Of a stretch of 64,000 bases of DNA, positions 10,170 to 24,269 are shown one piece after another. Each line of letters opens with the position of its first letter. Within the stretch, counting starts at the first letter, position 1. Source of the stretch: Lamellibrachia satsuma (taxonomy: Eukaryota; Annelida; Polychaeta; Sabellida; Siboglinidae); assembly GCA_033239005.1 (NCBI GenBank), contig BSQZ01000009.1, positions 4,975,252-5,039,251 of the forward strand, written 5' to 3'. The translations under genes were made by a program, and so were the position numbers. The notes below the pieces were generated by a model, which made no database searches, was not told the origin of the DNA, and worked only from the letters and a program-made list of their open reading frames with translations.

Positions 10170-12290
10170 GAGGGACTTACTTCAATGTTGACAACCATTG
10201 TCGGTGTTGGCGTTGTTCTCCGTGTAGACATTATTTGGCGACATATAGGCAGGATAGAACATGTATATCGCTGTAATCATAAATCTGCTGCAGCAAAGGT
10301 TAACACTGCCGGAACAACACAATTGAAAGGGTGGACGAAACGTCACTTTGATGACATTTAAATTAATTGACTGAAGTTGTATATAACGGTATAATATCCT
10401 AATGGAAGTTGCACCAATGCTTTATAATAAGGATTCACTTCCTAGATCATGCGTAAACAAACATAACACATAAAAGCACTGGGCATATTCCATGATATAT
10501 TTATAAAGCTATTCTCAACGTTACGGGAATTAATGCAATAATATGCACAAATAAGCAAGCCATTACACGTTGTAAGTTTTTATTAACGTGCCTTGTTGCA
10601 ACCCCACCGACGGCCGCACCTGTCCGCTGATTGCTTTATCAGCCCCATGACAACGAGGGTGAAGTCGCCGGGGGTGAATACCACAGTCTGTTAAACACCA
10701 ACTCGTCGAAAACATAAACCGTTTCGTTTGGGTCATTACTGTTGCCCCCAGCGTGTGGCAGTAGTCATGGGGGTAATAGATCGTCGGGTACTTTACAGCC
10801 CGGGCGATCGATCAGGCACGTGAAGAAATGTGCTGTTAACGAGCGGTGACCTGGTGGAATTCGCCCTCGGTCGTGGCACGAAAACATTAATTTTCGCCGT
10901 CTTTTTACTAACATATTCTTAGCTTAGTCACACATTAGTTTGCCATGCTACCATGAAGTGGCACAACATATTATACACGAAAACAAATATCATAATTTTA
11001 AGCCAACCCCCCCCCACGCGCCACTAATTTTTCAGCACCCCGTGAAAACAGTACCTAAAGAACAACGTAAACACAGGGCTAGAAGGAACGGGAAGACTCT
11101 CGTCCATTTAGGTAATACAATGTATTTAGTATTTTGCCCCCGGGGGGTAAACATAAAGTAACCAGAGAGTCAACCACGGACTAAATCGAACTAATGACTT
11201 CAGGGAAAGAATGCGTTTCGAAGACCTACAAACAGGAAGCGATACAAAGAAACCGTGCAGGTCAATGCGTAGTTTCACACCGCTAAAGAAACTCTTACGA
11301 TATGGATGCGTTTCAGACAGGACTGAATGACTTTGATACACTGGAGGACAATTCTTCCGTTATCAGGTGACTAGACGTGTCCACCGACGTGTCCACCTCG
11401 GCATTTTGAAGTTGTCGAACGAACGAACTATTCAACGAGATGGCACGCACCAAACGAAGATTGCATAACACTTCGGTACCCCCCACAGCGCCGTCCATGT
11501 AAAATAACTAATTTATCGAAATGGGTGGGGGGTTGAATTAGAATGCCACCGTTTATGTCAGCTGCCATGTCGCGTGGCCACAAGCACGACCCTGCTTTCT
11601 CGACGGATCGTTTGAAGACTGTCGGCATACCGAGCAACAACGCCAAGGTGATCGACTGCGTCACCGCCGCGTAACCAGACACGGCCACTGTCGTTGTTGG
11701 TCGCAATTGATTGCACTTTCGACACGGCGTCGGAATGCAGATTTCGGAGATAATCGCGCGCAGCTGGAGAAGGGGCGAAGAGGTTTGAGTGATAGGGTAG
11801 TTAGTTACAGCACGAAAACGTCAGCAAAGAACCTCTGGAACAGACCGCGCTTGTCGTCTGCTTCGCCTAGGTCGATCCAGGTTCCGGTTGCGTCCGGGTT
11901 CGACTTCAGACTGTTATCTAAACTCAAGACTGGTTGTGATGTAACAACCACATTAGTAACACGTTCCCACTACGCTGTTGCAAGCGCTGTGGCTTATAAT
12001 GTAAATGACTTTTGCGTCATATCTAATGCCAAGTCAAGAGCGAAATTCACATGAAAGAAAGACGTGTCAGCTTACACTATCGCGTTAGGTAGGACGCCCC
12101 GTGTGGGGACAACGAGTCGACGCGTAGGGTCAAACAAAATGCATTTTATCTAACGTCACCTGTGTTATCAGTTACACGTGTAATTATAATATGCATGCTT
12201 TCGTATTCCAGTAAAACACCTGTTCGCTCTTGTCGACTCGTCGCCGTAGACCATAACACGGTCAGAAGCACAATGAACAACGTGAAACTT
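10170..12290. other. Non-coding stretch, nothing recognised
   Basis: No gene, element or repeat that I can name. Overlapping short reading frames at 10.9-12.0 kb on both strands (up to 115 codons) have no motif and no convincing splice context. Confidence 0.4.
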
Positions 12291-12293
12291 GAA

Positions 12294-12625
12294 CTAAGAC
12301 TTTTGTCATATCGTAAAATTACATGTTATGTAGTATAGACTAAATCTATTCCAACATCTTGACCGCAGATATTTACTTACAGTTAACCACGACTGTTTTT
12401 ATATAATAGCACCGTTACCTATTTTATGAATAATATCGAGACCTTAGCGTTCAGCGTGCAGTATAAACATGATATTCGGGTCGAAACATTACACAGATTA
12501 CACAGATGACGGTCACATTATATTTAAAATGTGTGGTTGATTTAAATACATTTGGAGTATAGCTTATTCTATATAATACAATTGTAAGATAAAACAAAAA
12601 CGGACTTTGTTCCTTTAACACGTAC
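12294..12625. mobile_element. Foldback MITE, family A, copy 2
   Basis: About 330 bp. The left arm (tcgtaaaattacatgttatg at 12312) and the right arm (ending ggactttgttccttt) are inverted complements, with the shared core gttcagcgtgcag...catgatattcgg between. The right end is followed by ttaa overlapping the terminus, a hint of a TTAA target. Non-coding. Confidence 0.65.
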
Positions 12626-13028
12626 CTAATCGTAGGTACGTTGCACATATGCGGGTTGCTTTTCTGACTCGTGATAGAGCACGCCAATCAGGCCAATTGT
12701 TATTTCGTTCACGTGGACTTCATTGTGGACTCCATAACACAGTGCAATTGTTAGATGGGCTGTTCTTGTCAGATTAGATTGTTTTATGATCAGCGTTCAT
12801 TTGATAACACGCACCGAGGTCACGAACATCAAACACGGAGCTCGTAATGGGTGTGTTCGTGCTGTTGTAAACTGAAGAGGGTGTTCGCAACGTTCACGTT
12901 GTTTTGTGTGCTGTATTTAATGACTAAATAAAATGTAAAACGTGGTTGCGGTGATGCCTACTCCACGTGTACAGTTGTAGCCAGTGGGGTGTCATAAGCA
13001 TTGTATGTATTCCTCGATTACTATTAAG

Positions 13029-13317
13029 CCCGGCACATGCGTATGCCCTGTCAACTTTCTTCAACCCAACTGACCGCAACTATAGTTGAAAAGACTCAAC
13101 TAGGACTCAACCCAATTAGGACTCGACTCAACTACAAATCGGGTCCACTTTTCTAGCAATGTCACTTAAGAAAACCTACGATACAACCCGACTCAACTGG
13201 GATAAATCGGGTCGTACGAGTGTGTACACTTACCGACTGTCCCCAATGCGACTGACTTCAACCGTCTTTACGGCCTAAAAACTAGTTGAATCGAGTCGGA
13301 TCGGTACGTGTATGCCG
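13029..13317. mobile_element. Possible short inverted-repeat element
   Basis: Bounded by cccggcacatgcgtatgcc on the left and an inverted cccggcatacacgtaccg on the right (about 12 of 18 matching). The inside is rich in imperfect repeats of gactcaact in both orientations. No target duplication was found. Plausible as a MITE, not proven. Confidence 0.35.
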
Positions 13318-13319
13318 GG

Positions 13320-16300
13320 TTTCGCAGCGTGTGATCAACGCGTTAGTGCATTGTGTGCATAATCACATAAATACCCACGACTGCCGCCTGAACAGCGCTT
13401 TGATTGTTAACGCATCAACGGCCGAAACACCGTCACAAATGCGGCCTTCTACCGTTGCATTAATCGGAGTTTCGAACAAATTGGGCACATTATGTTCCGA
13501 GAATCGATTAGCTGACCAAATTGCTCGTAGCTTGCCAAGCAACTCACAGGCATGTTGGAGTAAATTGCCGTCCTTTAGTATTAACGAACGCTACCAGGGA
13601 TACGACAGGAGAGCGACGTATTACGTTACGTTGTTTGCGTAAGTGACACCGACAGCGATGCAATAAACGCACTTTTTACACGTCTGACGATCGATCGCCA
13701 GGAGACCGTAATTCCGAGTCGCCGTGGTGGTTAGGGTTAGTAATATTAAACGACAGAGTATCTGGGTTAAATGTGACATTGTCAGTTTGTTTCGACAAGC
13801 AGGAACGTTTCTAATACCCACGTTACGTTTTTGATACGTGTAGAAACCTCATTCGAAGTTGTCATTAGGCGATTTAGGTATATACACAAAAGCACACGAA
13901 TTACTAAATAAATAGCACTGGTTAACATGTCAGCCCCCAATTAAACGGAGAATTTAACAGAATATCCCACTTTTAGAATACATTCAGAGTAAACAACTGG
14001 CGAGATATTCTTGATTTAGTTGCACATGGTTAGTTTTATTAACTATTTAACTGCATAGCCCCAAAACCATGTCTGTTGTTTCGCTTTAATACATCCCTGC
14101 AGCTTGTATTGTGCTCGTGCATGCCTGGGATGTATATTTCAATGTTCAGGAAAACTTCTAATGACCACTGCATCGTCATGGCTAAGCAGACCAACAAAGG
14201 CCTCAGTAAGGTCTAACCGGACCACGGTCGGTGCGTAACTATGCTTGGAAGAATACGTGCACTGCCGAAAGACGTGTAGGCGTCCCGTTCCAAAAACAAC
14301 AGAGGCAGATCTGTTAACGATAAGGATTTAGCTGGCGCCAAAAAATTTGGGGTCAACATCACAACTGGGGCCGTAGTTTCAACGAAACACAACTACACGA
14401 ACAGCGGAGTAGGCAAATTAAATTGAATTGTATAAATCATAAAAGTTACTAAAACATCATATGTACTGTGCTGCAAATGTAGGTTTAACGAAGATCGTTA
14501 TTTTGTGATTGTTTTAAAGGCATTTTAGAAAATATTGTTTATTTGGGGCGACGATTTATATCACCATGTCCCTAAAAAGGGCATCACGTTTTCAAGATAC
14601 GGTCTGACTAGGACTATTATACCCATTGCGACGCGACATTCTTACGCGACCATCTAGGGAATGCGACGGACAATGAGGAAATAGTTTCTCTAAAAATGTA
14701 AACGTGTGATGCAACCTTTGGTCCTTTGAGACGCATTCCTGCGCCGGGGTTGCCCGCGGAGCCGCGTGTTGTGATGGGAGCGGACCTGGCCGTCACGCCC
14801 ACGGACACAGGGGCGAAGACATCAAGTGTTGACGGCTCGTGTATGGAGGCAGCCAGCCGAGTCTCGACCACCCTTCGAGCCTTACAGCGTGATTCAATCG
14901 CACACCGGCACTAGAATGCCACGAGGGACGGCTAGTTCAGCGACGCGATTGCCTGTCACATCAACATTGTTTTTCTCCCGATGTCGTTGGTCCTCGGAAT
15001 GCGAGCGACCTGTCCGCCAGCCGCTCGATCAGCGAGCGCGCTGCGCTAAAAGCTTCGAATAAGATTTAATGTCGAGCTAAGTGCGATTGTTATCATTTCC
15101 AAGGGATCAGTAACACCAGGGCGCCTCCGTACTCACTACTTTAGGAGTATCAGTATAAAGCCCTTCATGTTGGGTTACTTATGTATCACTACCGGGCTGT
15201 TGATCTATTTAACGACGCGATCGTTTTTTGTTTATCTGTCAGAAAATGGTTTATATGGTATGTAATTAACTTGGTCATGGCTCATGTTATGTAAATACTA
15301 GTTGCATGCATTGTCATGCAGTAACGCATCTCAACCTGTGAAGAGTTCACCCAGCTTCGTGTCAGTTGCTAGGTCGTCGGTGATAAATGACAACATATGG
15401 CGGTTTGGACACATGGCAAAGAACTTTTCTAACAACGATACGACAAATTTATGTCGGCGGCACATCAAAAACATGTACAGTGATCGTCCACTTCTTCCAG
15501 TTACTCAATCGTGGAGCGTCTTAGATTCGACGATCATCAACACAAGAGAGAAGGCGCTGCACACATCGGTGGTGTTAGGACACGGTTACTCTAGTCTGGA
15601 CCATTAATGTAAAGTAGAGCACCTAGGCGTCTGGTTCCTTTCAGAAGACATGGCCAAAACGGCCTTTCACTTGCTCGTTGAAGCTATGGCGTAGGGGGTC
15701 ATACTGAAAGCGCAACGAGAACCAGCTGCAACGAACGCAACGCTTGTTCGCTACTACTCCGATCAACATAATTGTATTCACTCAACGAGCTCTTACGGCA
15801 ACCGTACGTGCGTCACTATTATTGAACGAATAACCCGTTCCTCTAGACCGGCGTTTCCCCGTCTACGGGACGGTGAATACAGAGTTATTGTACGGACCAA
15901 CAATCGTGCGTAGGAGCAATGGCGCCGGAAACAAAGCCAACGCAGGACCTGAGTCCTGGATCTGAGCGGCAGCCGATAGGATCAACATAGATTATACACG
16001 ATAATCCCTTATTAGCGAACAACCAACGCACGACACGAAAAGGGCAGGCAACCAGAACTTCTTCAACGCATTACAATCTCATTAATTCGCCGTGGCTGAA
16101 AGGATTGGTGCATCGTCGAATTGCTACTTGTGTGCACTGCGGTGCAGTTCGGTAAAGGTGTACAACATCTGGCATAGCCTACTACTAAACGGGGTCTTTG
16201 GTTATATAAATCAATATAACCTTCCACTAATATATGCAGTGGGTATTTGATCGTCGAATTCTCCAAAACAATACGCCCGTGATCCCGTTTTGGTCAAGTA

Positions 16301-18195
16301 CGTCGTCTAGTTATCTGTGACCATGTGGCAGTCTACGGTCACTTGATAACAAAGTCCTTTCCGTACAGCAAAGGGTGTGCCGATGCAAAGTAATAAATAA
16401 TCTACAGTAACAATAAGGAAATCCATCTTGCGAAGGCAGTCACGAGAGATCTCTCTTTAACAGCAAGTACATAGTAGGCGAAAAAGACCAATCGTCTAAT
16501 TGTTGGAAGCCCACGGAGCGAATGAATGGGGAGATGTATAGATACTCTAACGGGCGTGAATACGTAAACAAAAACAGGTAACCAAAATAAACTAAATACA
16601 AGTACATGTGTATTTTGCCAACCAAAGGTTTTAACTATTGTAATAAAGATTTATGACGTTATGGTGTAGGTGTGCGAGATGTTACTTTAAATTACAAAAG
16701 TTAGAACTATTTACAGGTTACAATATATCCATAAAATCAACATTTACGTCTAAATAAACAGTGCAAACTAATCGTATCGACGCCAGACTCGGGGAGGTCA
16801 CTGACCTGTGCGGCTTGGAGTAATGCATAGATCCGGAAAGAAGTTAAACCAACTCGGCTATTTTGATCATAGGTCCAAGCTCGGCCAAGTTCCACTGACC
16901 TCCTGTAGTTCGTGTTGACGTTTTAGATCCTACCTTTGACCTTAGACGTGACCTTAGTGACATCGTAAAATGGTCAACGTGACCCGGGGGCAACTGTGTC
17001 TGTGCGAATCATACCGATCCAACTAAGTTCCTCGGCGAAAACAATCACAATGGTAAACCCATAAGCATTTTTGAGCACCTCCCCATGTACACACACACCC
17101 GGACCCGCCCAAGTGTCCTATATTTCCCCGAACCACCACTATAGACTATACACCCCGTTTCGTCAAGCGAAGCCACCGGGGCAACCTTTCTTTCCAAGGT
17201 CCTCTGTGTGAGCGGAAGGCAGAGAACCGGCCAGCCAGACAAGCTGCGTATCGCGTTGCGCCGCCCGAGTAACGTAACCACACCGGGCGGCGGCCACGGC
17301 GGTCGGTCCACCGCCAAGCAGACGACACCAACAGGCACCTACCTGTTCGGTCCGCAGCGAAACAACTGAACGAAATCCGTCGAACGGAATGGTCTTGGGA
17401 TAGCTGGTCGCGAGCCGCTAGGACCCGAGTGTCCCCACTGTCGAAAGTTGTCTAAACTAGACCGTCACCGCACCCCGTCGAGTCTGGTCTGTCACCAGCT
17501 GCACCCGTGCTAATCGGCCGCGGGACGCAGCCGATGACGCGGCCTCGGCCTAGCGGGGTCGTATCGAAAGTTCGTCGCGGCGCTAACCAATTGTAACAGT
17601 CCGAGACCAAAATAAACATATCTACGGCTTTTTGGTCCATCCCTGGGAATATATGAATATGCCTATTATGATACTAAATTCGCAACCGTAATAGATGTCT
17701 AGGGTCCAACGCACCCCTCCCTGCACTACGAGTGACGTCATAGATGCCGGTGCTCCCGTCGAAGATAACGTGTCTAATATTAAGTAATTATACGTCCATC
17801 GGTTGGCTGGGTTCAGATCTAACACGTTCACACACGACTTATAATCCTATTTGACCACATTTACACAAATGAATGGCCAACACCCTCGTTGAGTGGTTTG
17901 CACACGACTGATCCGACTGGGTCTCTTGACATCGCTGGGCTGTGGCCGCCCCATGAATAGGACACATCGACTTTGGTTCTCTCCGAAAAAACCGCCCATG
18001 AAAGTGGATAACTCCAATCAATAAAGGCGTTATTGATTGAAGACTTATCGTCGAATTAATCATAAGTATTGTGCTATTTCTAATAGTTTGAGACAATAAT
18101 GCATAAACACAAACAATTGGCGGGATTAAACAATAAGGCACTTGAAGCGAAGAGTTAGCTTACATAAAAATAAATTATATTAAATATATTAATGT
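13320..18195. other. Non-coding stretch, nothing recognised
   Basis: Mixed-composition DNA without recognisable genes. GC-richer patches at 14.7-15.1 and 17.0-17.6 kb carry overlapping reading frames on both strands without motifs. A short gggttagggttag at about 13730 is far too short to be telomeric. Confidence 0.4.
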
Positions 18196-18202
18196 GTTAA
18201 CA

Positions 18203-18395
18203 GTTAAACGAGAGAGAGAGAGAGAGGGGGGGAGAGGAGAGGAGAGTGGAGTGGAGTGGAGTGGAGTGGAGTGGAGTGGAGTGGAGTGGAGTGGAGTGGA
18301 GTGGAGGGGAGGGGAGGGGAGGGGAAGAGAAGAGAATGGAGGAGAGGAGAGAAGAGAAGAGCACAGAACAGCAGAGCAGAGCAGAGCAGAGGAGG
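18203..18395 (+). repeat. Purine-only tract with (TGGAG)n and a G-quadruplex motif
   Basis: Starts as (GA)n, becomes about 12 copies of tggag (18246-18306), then four GGGG runs separated by single A (18306-18309, 18311-18314, 18316-18319, 18321-18324), then GA-rich decay with gcaga repeats to about 18395. Reading frames through it are composition artefacts. The G runs fit an intramolecular quadruplex; the tract could also form triplex DNA. Confidence 0.9.
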
Positions 18396-18835
18396 GAGAT
18401 GTAACGATATTTGTGGAGGTTACCGTAACAGCATTTAAAAAGTGCTCATGCGTACAACAGGTAAGTTGATGAGTTGATGAATAAACATAAGACTGATATA
18501 CCCATGAAGTACAACTGCCACGATGTCATGGCTTCCGCCGTAACCAACCCGCGTTACGGTGACACGGTATTTGTTTCGTGTCGCATCGAATTACTGGCAA
18601 TCATCAGCTTAATGAGCCGGCGCGCTGCTCATTCGCTGCATCGTCTGTCATGTTAAAAAAACGGCGCTTGCGGACTATACCAACAGTAATCATATGCATT
18701 GAAAATGTCGCTATTTATAGCAACCGGTTGTTTGTTGGGTTTAATTTTCCTTTCATATGTAGGTCCTACGACTCGCCCGGCCATTGCCGTATTTGCTGTT
18801 CATACTCAACATAATCCTTCCCAGTTTGTTCTTAA

Positions 18836-19215
18836 CTGTCACTCACATTCGCTGGGAATTCTGGGAGGTATTTTAATATTAAATCCTTAGCTGTCGCTCA
18901 CATTCGCCGGGAATTCTGGGAGGTATTTTAATATTAAATCCTTAACTGTCACTCACATTCGCCGGGAATTCTGGGAGGTATTTTAATATTAAATCCTTAA
19001 CTGTCGCTCACATTCGCTGGGAATTCTGGGAGGTATTTTAATATTAAATCCTTAGCTGTCGCTCACATTCGCCGGGAATTCTGGGAGGTATTTTAATATT
19101 AAATCCTTAACTGTCACTCACATTCGCCGGGAATTCTGGGAGGTATTTTAATATTAAATCCTTAACTGTCACTCACATCCGCCGGGAATTCTGGGAGGTA
19201 TTTAAATATTATCCT
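18836..19215. repeat. 55-bp tandem repeat, seven copies
   Basis: Units start at 18836, 18891, 18946, 19001, 19056, 19111 and 19166; each contains gggaattctgggaggtattt. Variant bases (ctgtcA/G, cgC/T, cttaG/A) show that copies 1-3 and 4-6 form a nearly repeated trimer of 165 bp. The last copy decays after tatttaaatatt. No coding potential across the array. Confidence 0.92.
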
Positions 19216-22200
19216 AAATTATATGCCCGAGTTTAACTCAGCGATGTAATTAAAATGCATAATGGTACTATAACCCTGGTAAATTTACCACCACAAGATG
19301 TTTACAATCGTAATTATAATTAGACTTGATTCAGGTTCTGAATTGATATCACTGCAATGATCTTTGTCCCGGGTGAGACTGGCAACAATACTGGTCCTTG
19401 ATAAACTTTATATCGTTAATGTATGCAGTTGTCCAAAGATACTAGACTATTGCCACTTGGCAAAATGAAAATGCTTTCTGCTATACGTCCAGCGTACACG
19501 AACACCATTTATGAAATTGCGCGTTAATCCCGAAGTTTATTTAATTTCCACCAAATCACGCCAAATGTGACATCCATTTTAAGGAAAAAACGGGCACACC
19601 CCTAGTGAGAATACGTCCTATGTTTATTTACGTGTCAGGGAGAAGATAGTGTCGGATTTGAAACAATGACACCTCACACCATATTTATGATAAATCCGGT
19701 TAAGATAATAAGTAGGAAATAAGAAACCCTTTCTATCTTGCCGACATTTCCGTGTTTACTTATACACTGGGTCGTCTTTTTTCTGGCTATGCGCAGAGAT
19801 TAGTACGCACACATGCATTGTGTCAATTTTGTAGTGGCGCTTTGAAATAATAGTGTACTTATTTTATGCTAGTGCGTAAAGTGGATATCACATGATCTGG
19901 CTTAAATACTGTACAATGAACAATTTGGATGGTAGAAATGATGCTCATTATGTTTGTCTGGTTTTGTCGATTTCGAGGTGATGCGTAGAATAAGTGTATA
20001 ATTATCATAGCAATCAATACATGTGTTGAGCAAATGTCCTGAATGAACCTTATGAGCCAATGCCCCGTGAGCGCATATACCTTGTGAGAAAATGTCCCTA
20101 TGAGAAAGTTGTGCCAAATACTCTTGGAACATTTGTCCTGCAAGCAAACGTGGTATGATTCAAAGCCCTCTGTACAAATGCTCTTCGGATGAAATCCCGG
20201 CAAAGAAATATCCGCGCACCTTCACATTGACATCCGGTGTGTTGGGTTGATTAGCCAATAAAAAAACCTTGTTTCCATCCCGCTTGTCTCAAATGTGGTC
20301 AGGTTGGTTAACCAAGGAAATACTTCTAAACGTTTGCCTGTTGACTTCTCTGGTTGGTTTGCAAAGACAAAATGCTAATTAGCCATCTAACCACGAGTTC
20401 AGCGAGTTCTTCTGATGACGTGTCGCCTGTCACATAGAGAGTGTGGCGCGGACTGAACACAGCACAGATTCTTTGAAGTGGTGTCGTCGTTACTTACGAG
20501 CCGGCAACTCAACGGGTGTGAGGCGAAGAGAAATCGTGTTGCAATTAAAATGTAAATTTGTGACTTGATGATGTGGAGGCTACGAGAAGGCGACAAAGGC
20601 AGTTGTCGCGTGAACGAAGAAGCAACTGACTCGACGTACTCCTTCGGAATAAATTATGAAAATGTAGAAACATGTATTTAGCTTGTAACAAAAAACGTTT
20701 CCCGTTTGTCCTTTCTTCCGTTGCCTATTATTTCCTTCTTCCTCTCCATGCCTCGTTGTCTCTATTCTTCCACCTCTTTCTTTTCTCTGTCTCTCCCTCT
20801 CTCCCTCTGCCTTACAAAGCCTCGTTCTTTTCTCTTTACATCCCCGTCACCACCTTTCCTCTACCAGTTTTCCCTGTAGTACGAGCGTATGTGCGTGCGT
20901 ATGTACATGCATGTGTACGCAAACATTTAATTTACAACAACAACGGTTTTTCAGACAGGGCGTGAGTGACGCCAAATAAAGACTCGTGCGCGACTGCGTT
21001 TTTATGCGTCCAACTAGGCCGAGTCTGAAAGACCAACTACGGCGATCCGGCGACAAACAAGGTTATCGTTTGATGCTAGATGGCTTGGCAGATAGCGGAA
21101 CAGACGCGGCTCTGTGTACGGTTTGTCACATAGTCGGTTGAGTCAAGTTGTCAATGCTTATCTGATGACGACGGAACTACTTGTCACCAATTGCGGCTAT
21201 AGCCTTTGTCCATTCGCGTCAGCGGCCGCGCACGACTGACGCGAAACCGACAATAGTCGGTGTGTATCGTGTGAAGTAAATCGGTCTACTTTTCGGCATT
21301 AGAAATTCAGAAGCTATTCTGCAGTGTCTCTCCCACTGGCGTAGGAATCAGGTGACGCCACTTGAAAAAAAATATTAGGAGGCCTAATAGTGTTATCTCC
21401 ATTAAAGACTTTCGCGTCTATCGCAACCCTAAAAACAGCACTAGAGTGCACAACTTGACTGGCTGCAATGCGTTAAGAAGACGCACTGAACTACCCTTAC
21501 ACACTGAACTACCCTCTTCTATATCCCTCTCCGCGAGGTTTTTACTTAATGACAAAAACGTTCTTTAGGCTTAATCTATCACAGATGAGATGACGTGCGC
21601 AGTGCTACCGAAGCGTATATGCCACCTCCAAGACCACCCACAATTCACAGAATAAACCACCCCGTTTAGAAGAAAACATTATATTTGCCCATAATGAGGA
21701 TTTAATAGGAGAAACTTTATAGCACGGTGGTTTTACGGACATTTTTGGCACCCGGCGCCGTCACCACAGTGAGAGCTCTTGCCGCTGAATGGCCTCGTAC
21801 AGGCGTCCGCCAATGTTGTGTGCGTGAATGCAGGGCGAAAAACGTCGCAACCCTGACACCTCGCAGCAAGACGTCGGCTCTAGACAGGCGACATGCAACG
21901 GGAGACGAGACCGTTGTCAACGGTACGGCCAGGGCACGTACGGAGCCAGGAAACGTACAGGGAGCCCGGACACGTACAAGGATCTCGGACACACAGACAG
22001 AAGCTAGATGCCATGCATGATCTTGTAGTCAGGTGGTTTGAGCAGTATAGTCTCCTTAGCTTGGAGATCAGCATTTGAAACTCTCACAAAGACTGGACAA
22101 TTCATGTCCTTTCGTATGTTCTCACAATGTGTCCAATCCATGCAGAGGTAAATGAGAACTTTGTCAGTGACTCGGCGTGCATATCTATTAACGTCCGGAA

Positions 22201-24050
22201 GAAATGTAGTGAATGTTGGAACTGCATAGGGAAACGAACCAGCAAACTATAACGATCAATATAACAACGTATACAACCAAACATTGCCAAGTTGAACGAG
22301 CGAACGAGCGGCGGTCGACGGACGGACGAACCGACGGACAAAAGAGAATTAAAAGAAAGATAATTTACGAATACAGTTGACACGGCAGCTATATGTCTTC
22401 ACATTCGTACTGTCTGTGATATACAGAAATAGCTATTCGATACGGGCGGCAGAACCGTCTTTGTTTATCTTTATTCAGCCCACGCCGAAGGATATAAATG
22501 ATCAACAACAATATGTTTACTGACAGCACACACAAAGGACCATCAACATTCCTCAGCGTCGAGATTGTCTTGTTTTGGACTACCCAATGCTACTTTAACT
22601 CAATGTAAAGGCTAGCTGAAGTCGGAACAATTGTTTGAGAGCTCACAGCGACGTTACGCGACACGACACAGTGCGCAGTCGAATGGAAGCGTATTTAAGT
22701 CGGGGATGCGTGTAAAATGCGTCGTCTTCGCCGTCTCTACCAGTGCATGTGTCCAGGCAACATATTTCGGTAGGCCTACGCAGAATGTCTACCAGTCACG
22801 AACCTGAGGTAATCGTGACATGTTGCCACAGACGACTGATGTCAAATTGACTTATTACAATTGACTTATAATCAGCAATCACGTCAAGACTGCATGCTTG
22901 CTACCCCCACATCGCTACCAAATTATATCATGTATAGCCAAACACACGAAAACGATCGCATTAAAACTGCATTGTAATTTAATTTAACGTACTGTATAAG
23001 CCTAATCCATTCCACAGAGAACACGCAGACGTGCGTGGCTACAGAGAGAATACGGAACACCGCCGTTGTTCGGGCAATCATCATTCATTTCCGTCACAAG
23101 AACTCCCATAATAAGCCAATGATATTCTGTAATGAGCCGACTAATTCGTTGCCGATGAAATGATACAAAAACGTTACAGTTTATGGTGGTATGGATTTCA
23201 TGTCATTTCCGATGACGTAAAACGGTGCAATTTACTTGTTTGGACACTTTTTGTGACGGTGTGTTTTAGTTAGTTCGTTTTTTGGACGTGCGTTTTACTT
23301 ATTTGTATTTTTTTAACAGGATATTACGAATTAAGCGCATAAGCTGTAGTAATATTGACAATTATTGATGTGCATTGTACAATCATGCGTGGCATTCCGA
23401 GGCCATCTGCAATAACGAGGCTGTTATTAATAATGTCAAAAGACTGATTGTGCCCGGTCGCCATGCCCAGCAATATGCGTCATTGTTGTTTCGATGTGTC
23501 GGCTATCTGACCTCGTTTGCAGCGTCTAATGAGGTGACAGATAATGTCACATATATGTCTGTCACACTTCCTCCAAGACATGCACACAATCTGATTGTAA
23601 AGGATACGATAGATGGGACTCCGTATATACCTGTTTCTTGTTTCAAAGATGATGTCTTAATACATGTATTCGCCAAACAAGACGGAGTTCGCGCTGCCGA
23701 TGACAGTAAGTCAAACATTTAATGTAGTACCACATGGGAATAAATAGCTAGGATAAAAAGGAGTTGCTTTCCTCACTTTGATGACAATTTGGAAGGCAAT
23801 GCAGATCAAACTAAACACCAAGCTGAGAATATTTAGCTCAACTGTCAAATAAAGCTAAAGGCACGTTCTTGTATAACGCGGTATCCAGTCCTCGAGGCTG
23901 CTCAAAGCCCTTAACAGTTTACCAAGTCAGTTAACACTTAACACTGATACAAACTTTCATCAATAGATGCCTTCGCAGAATAATGAATTTGAAATTGTCT
24001 GACATTGTTACAATAATATTCCCATGCAACGTCTAGAGGAGAACGAAATA
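19216..24050. other. Non-coding stretch with a pyrimidine-rich tract at 20.7-20.85 kb
   Basis: No gene recognised. A CT-rich tract at about 20700-20870 is followed by an alternating gtatgtgcgtgcgtatg stretch. A strong minus-strand splice donor (GTAAGTAAC) lies at 20497. Overlapping open frames on both strands at 21.7-22.0 kb (about 91-97 codons) are unassigned. Confidence 0.4.
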
Positions 24051-24084
24051 CTCAAGATGTGAAAATGAAGAAGGATTGGTCACA

Positions 24085-24265
24085 CATTAGGAAAACCCAC
24101 ATCCAGAATTTCCAGATAATCACTCACATGGAACCCCTGGGGGGAAGCGAAAAAGAGGACGGTTTATATAAATCGAAGGTGGCACAGAACAGGACACAGT
24201 GGATAAGTTATGTTGATGGTACAGCGAGCAAACGGGCATTACTTGGGAATAGCAGGTTCCAAAAT
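24085..24265 (+). pseudogene. LINE reverse-transcriptase C-terminal remnant
   Basis: Split over two plus-strand frames are LTWNPWGEAKKR / TPGGKRKRGR and, after a gap, TVDKL...TGITWEQ. This matches the animal LINE tail pattern ALTWNPQGKRKRGRP...WRRxxExD...GxTWxQ. It is frameshifted several times and has no intact domain. Identification rests on the GKRKRGR block and spacing only. Confidence 0.45.
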
Positions 24266-24269
24266 CTCT

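Noticed and set aside
13725..13740. gggttagggttag, and a similar piece near 27232
   Set aside because: Two partial telomere-like units only; no array.
18194..18469. Frame of E, G, W and S repeats ending DVTIFVEVTV before a donor-like GTAAGT at 18462
   Set aside because: Mostly purine repeat. The donor is good, but no acceptor or partner exon was found.
23375..23722. 115-codon plus-strand frame, and its 71-codon minus-strand partner
   Set aside because: No recognisable domain, no splice signals or codon pattern that would separate it from chance.
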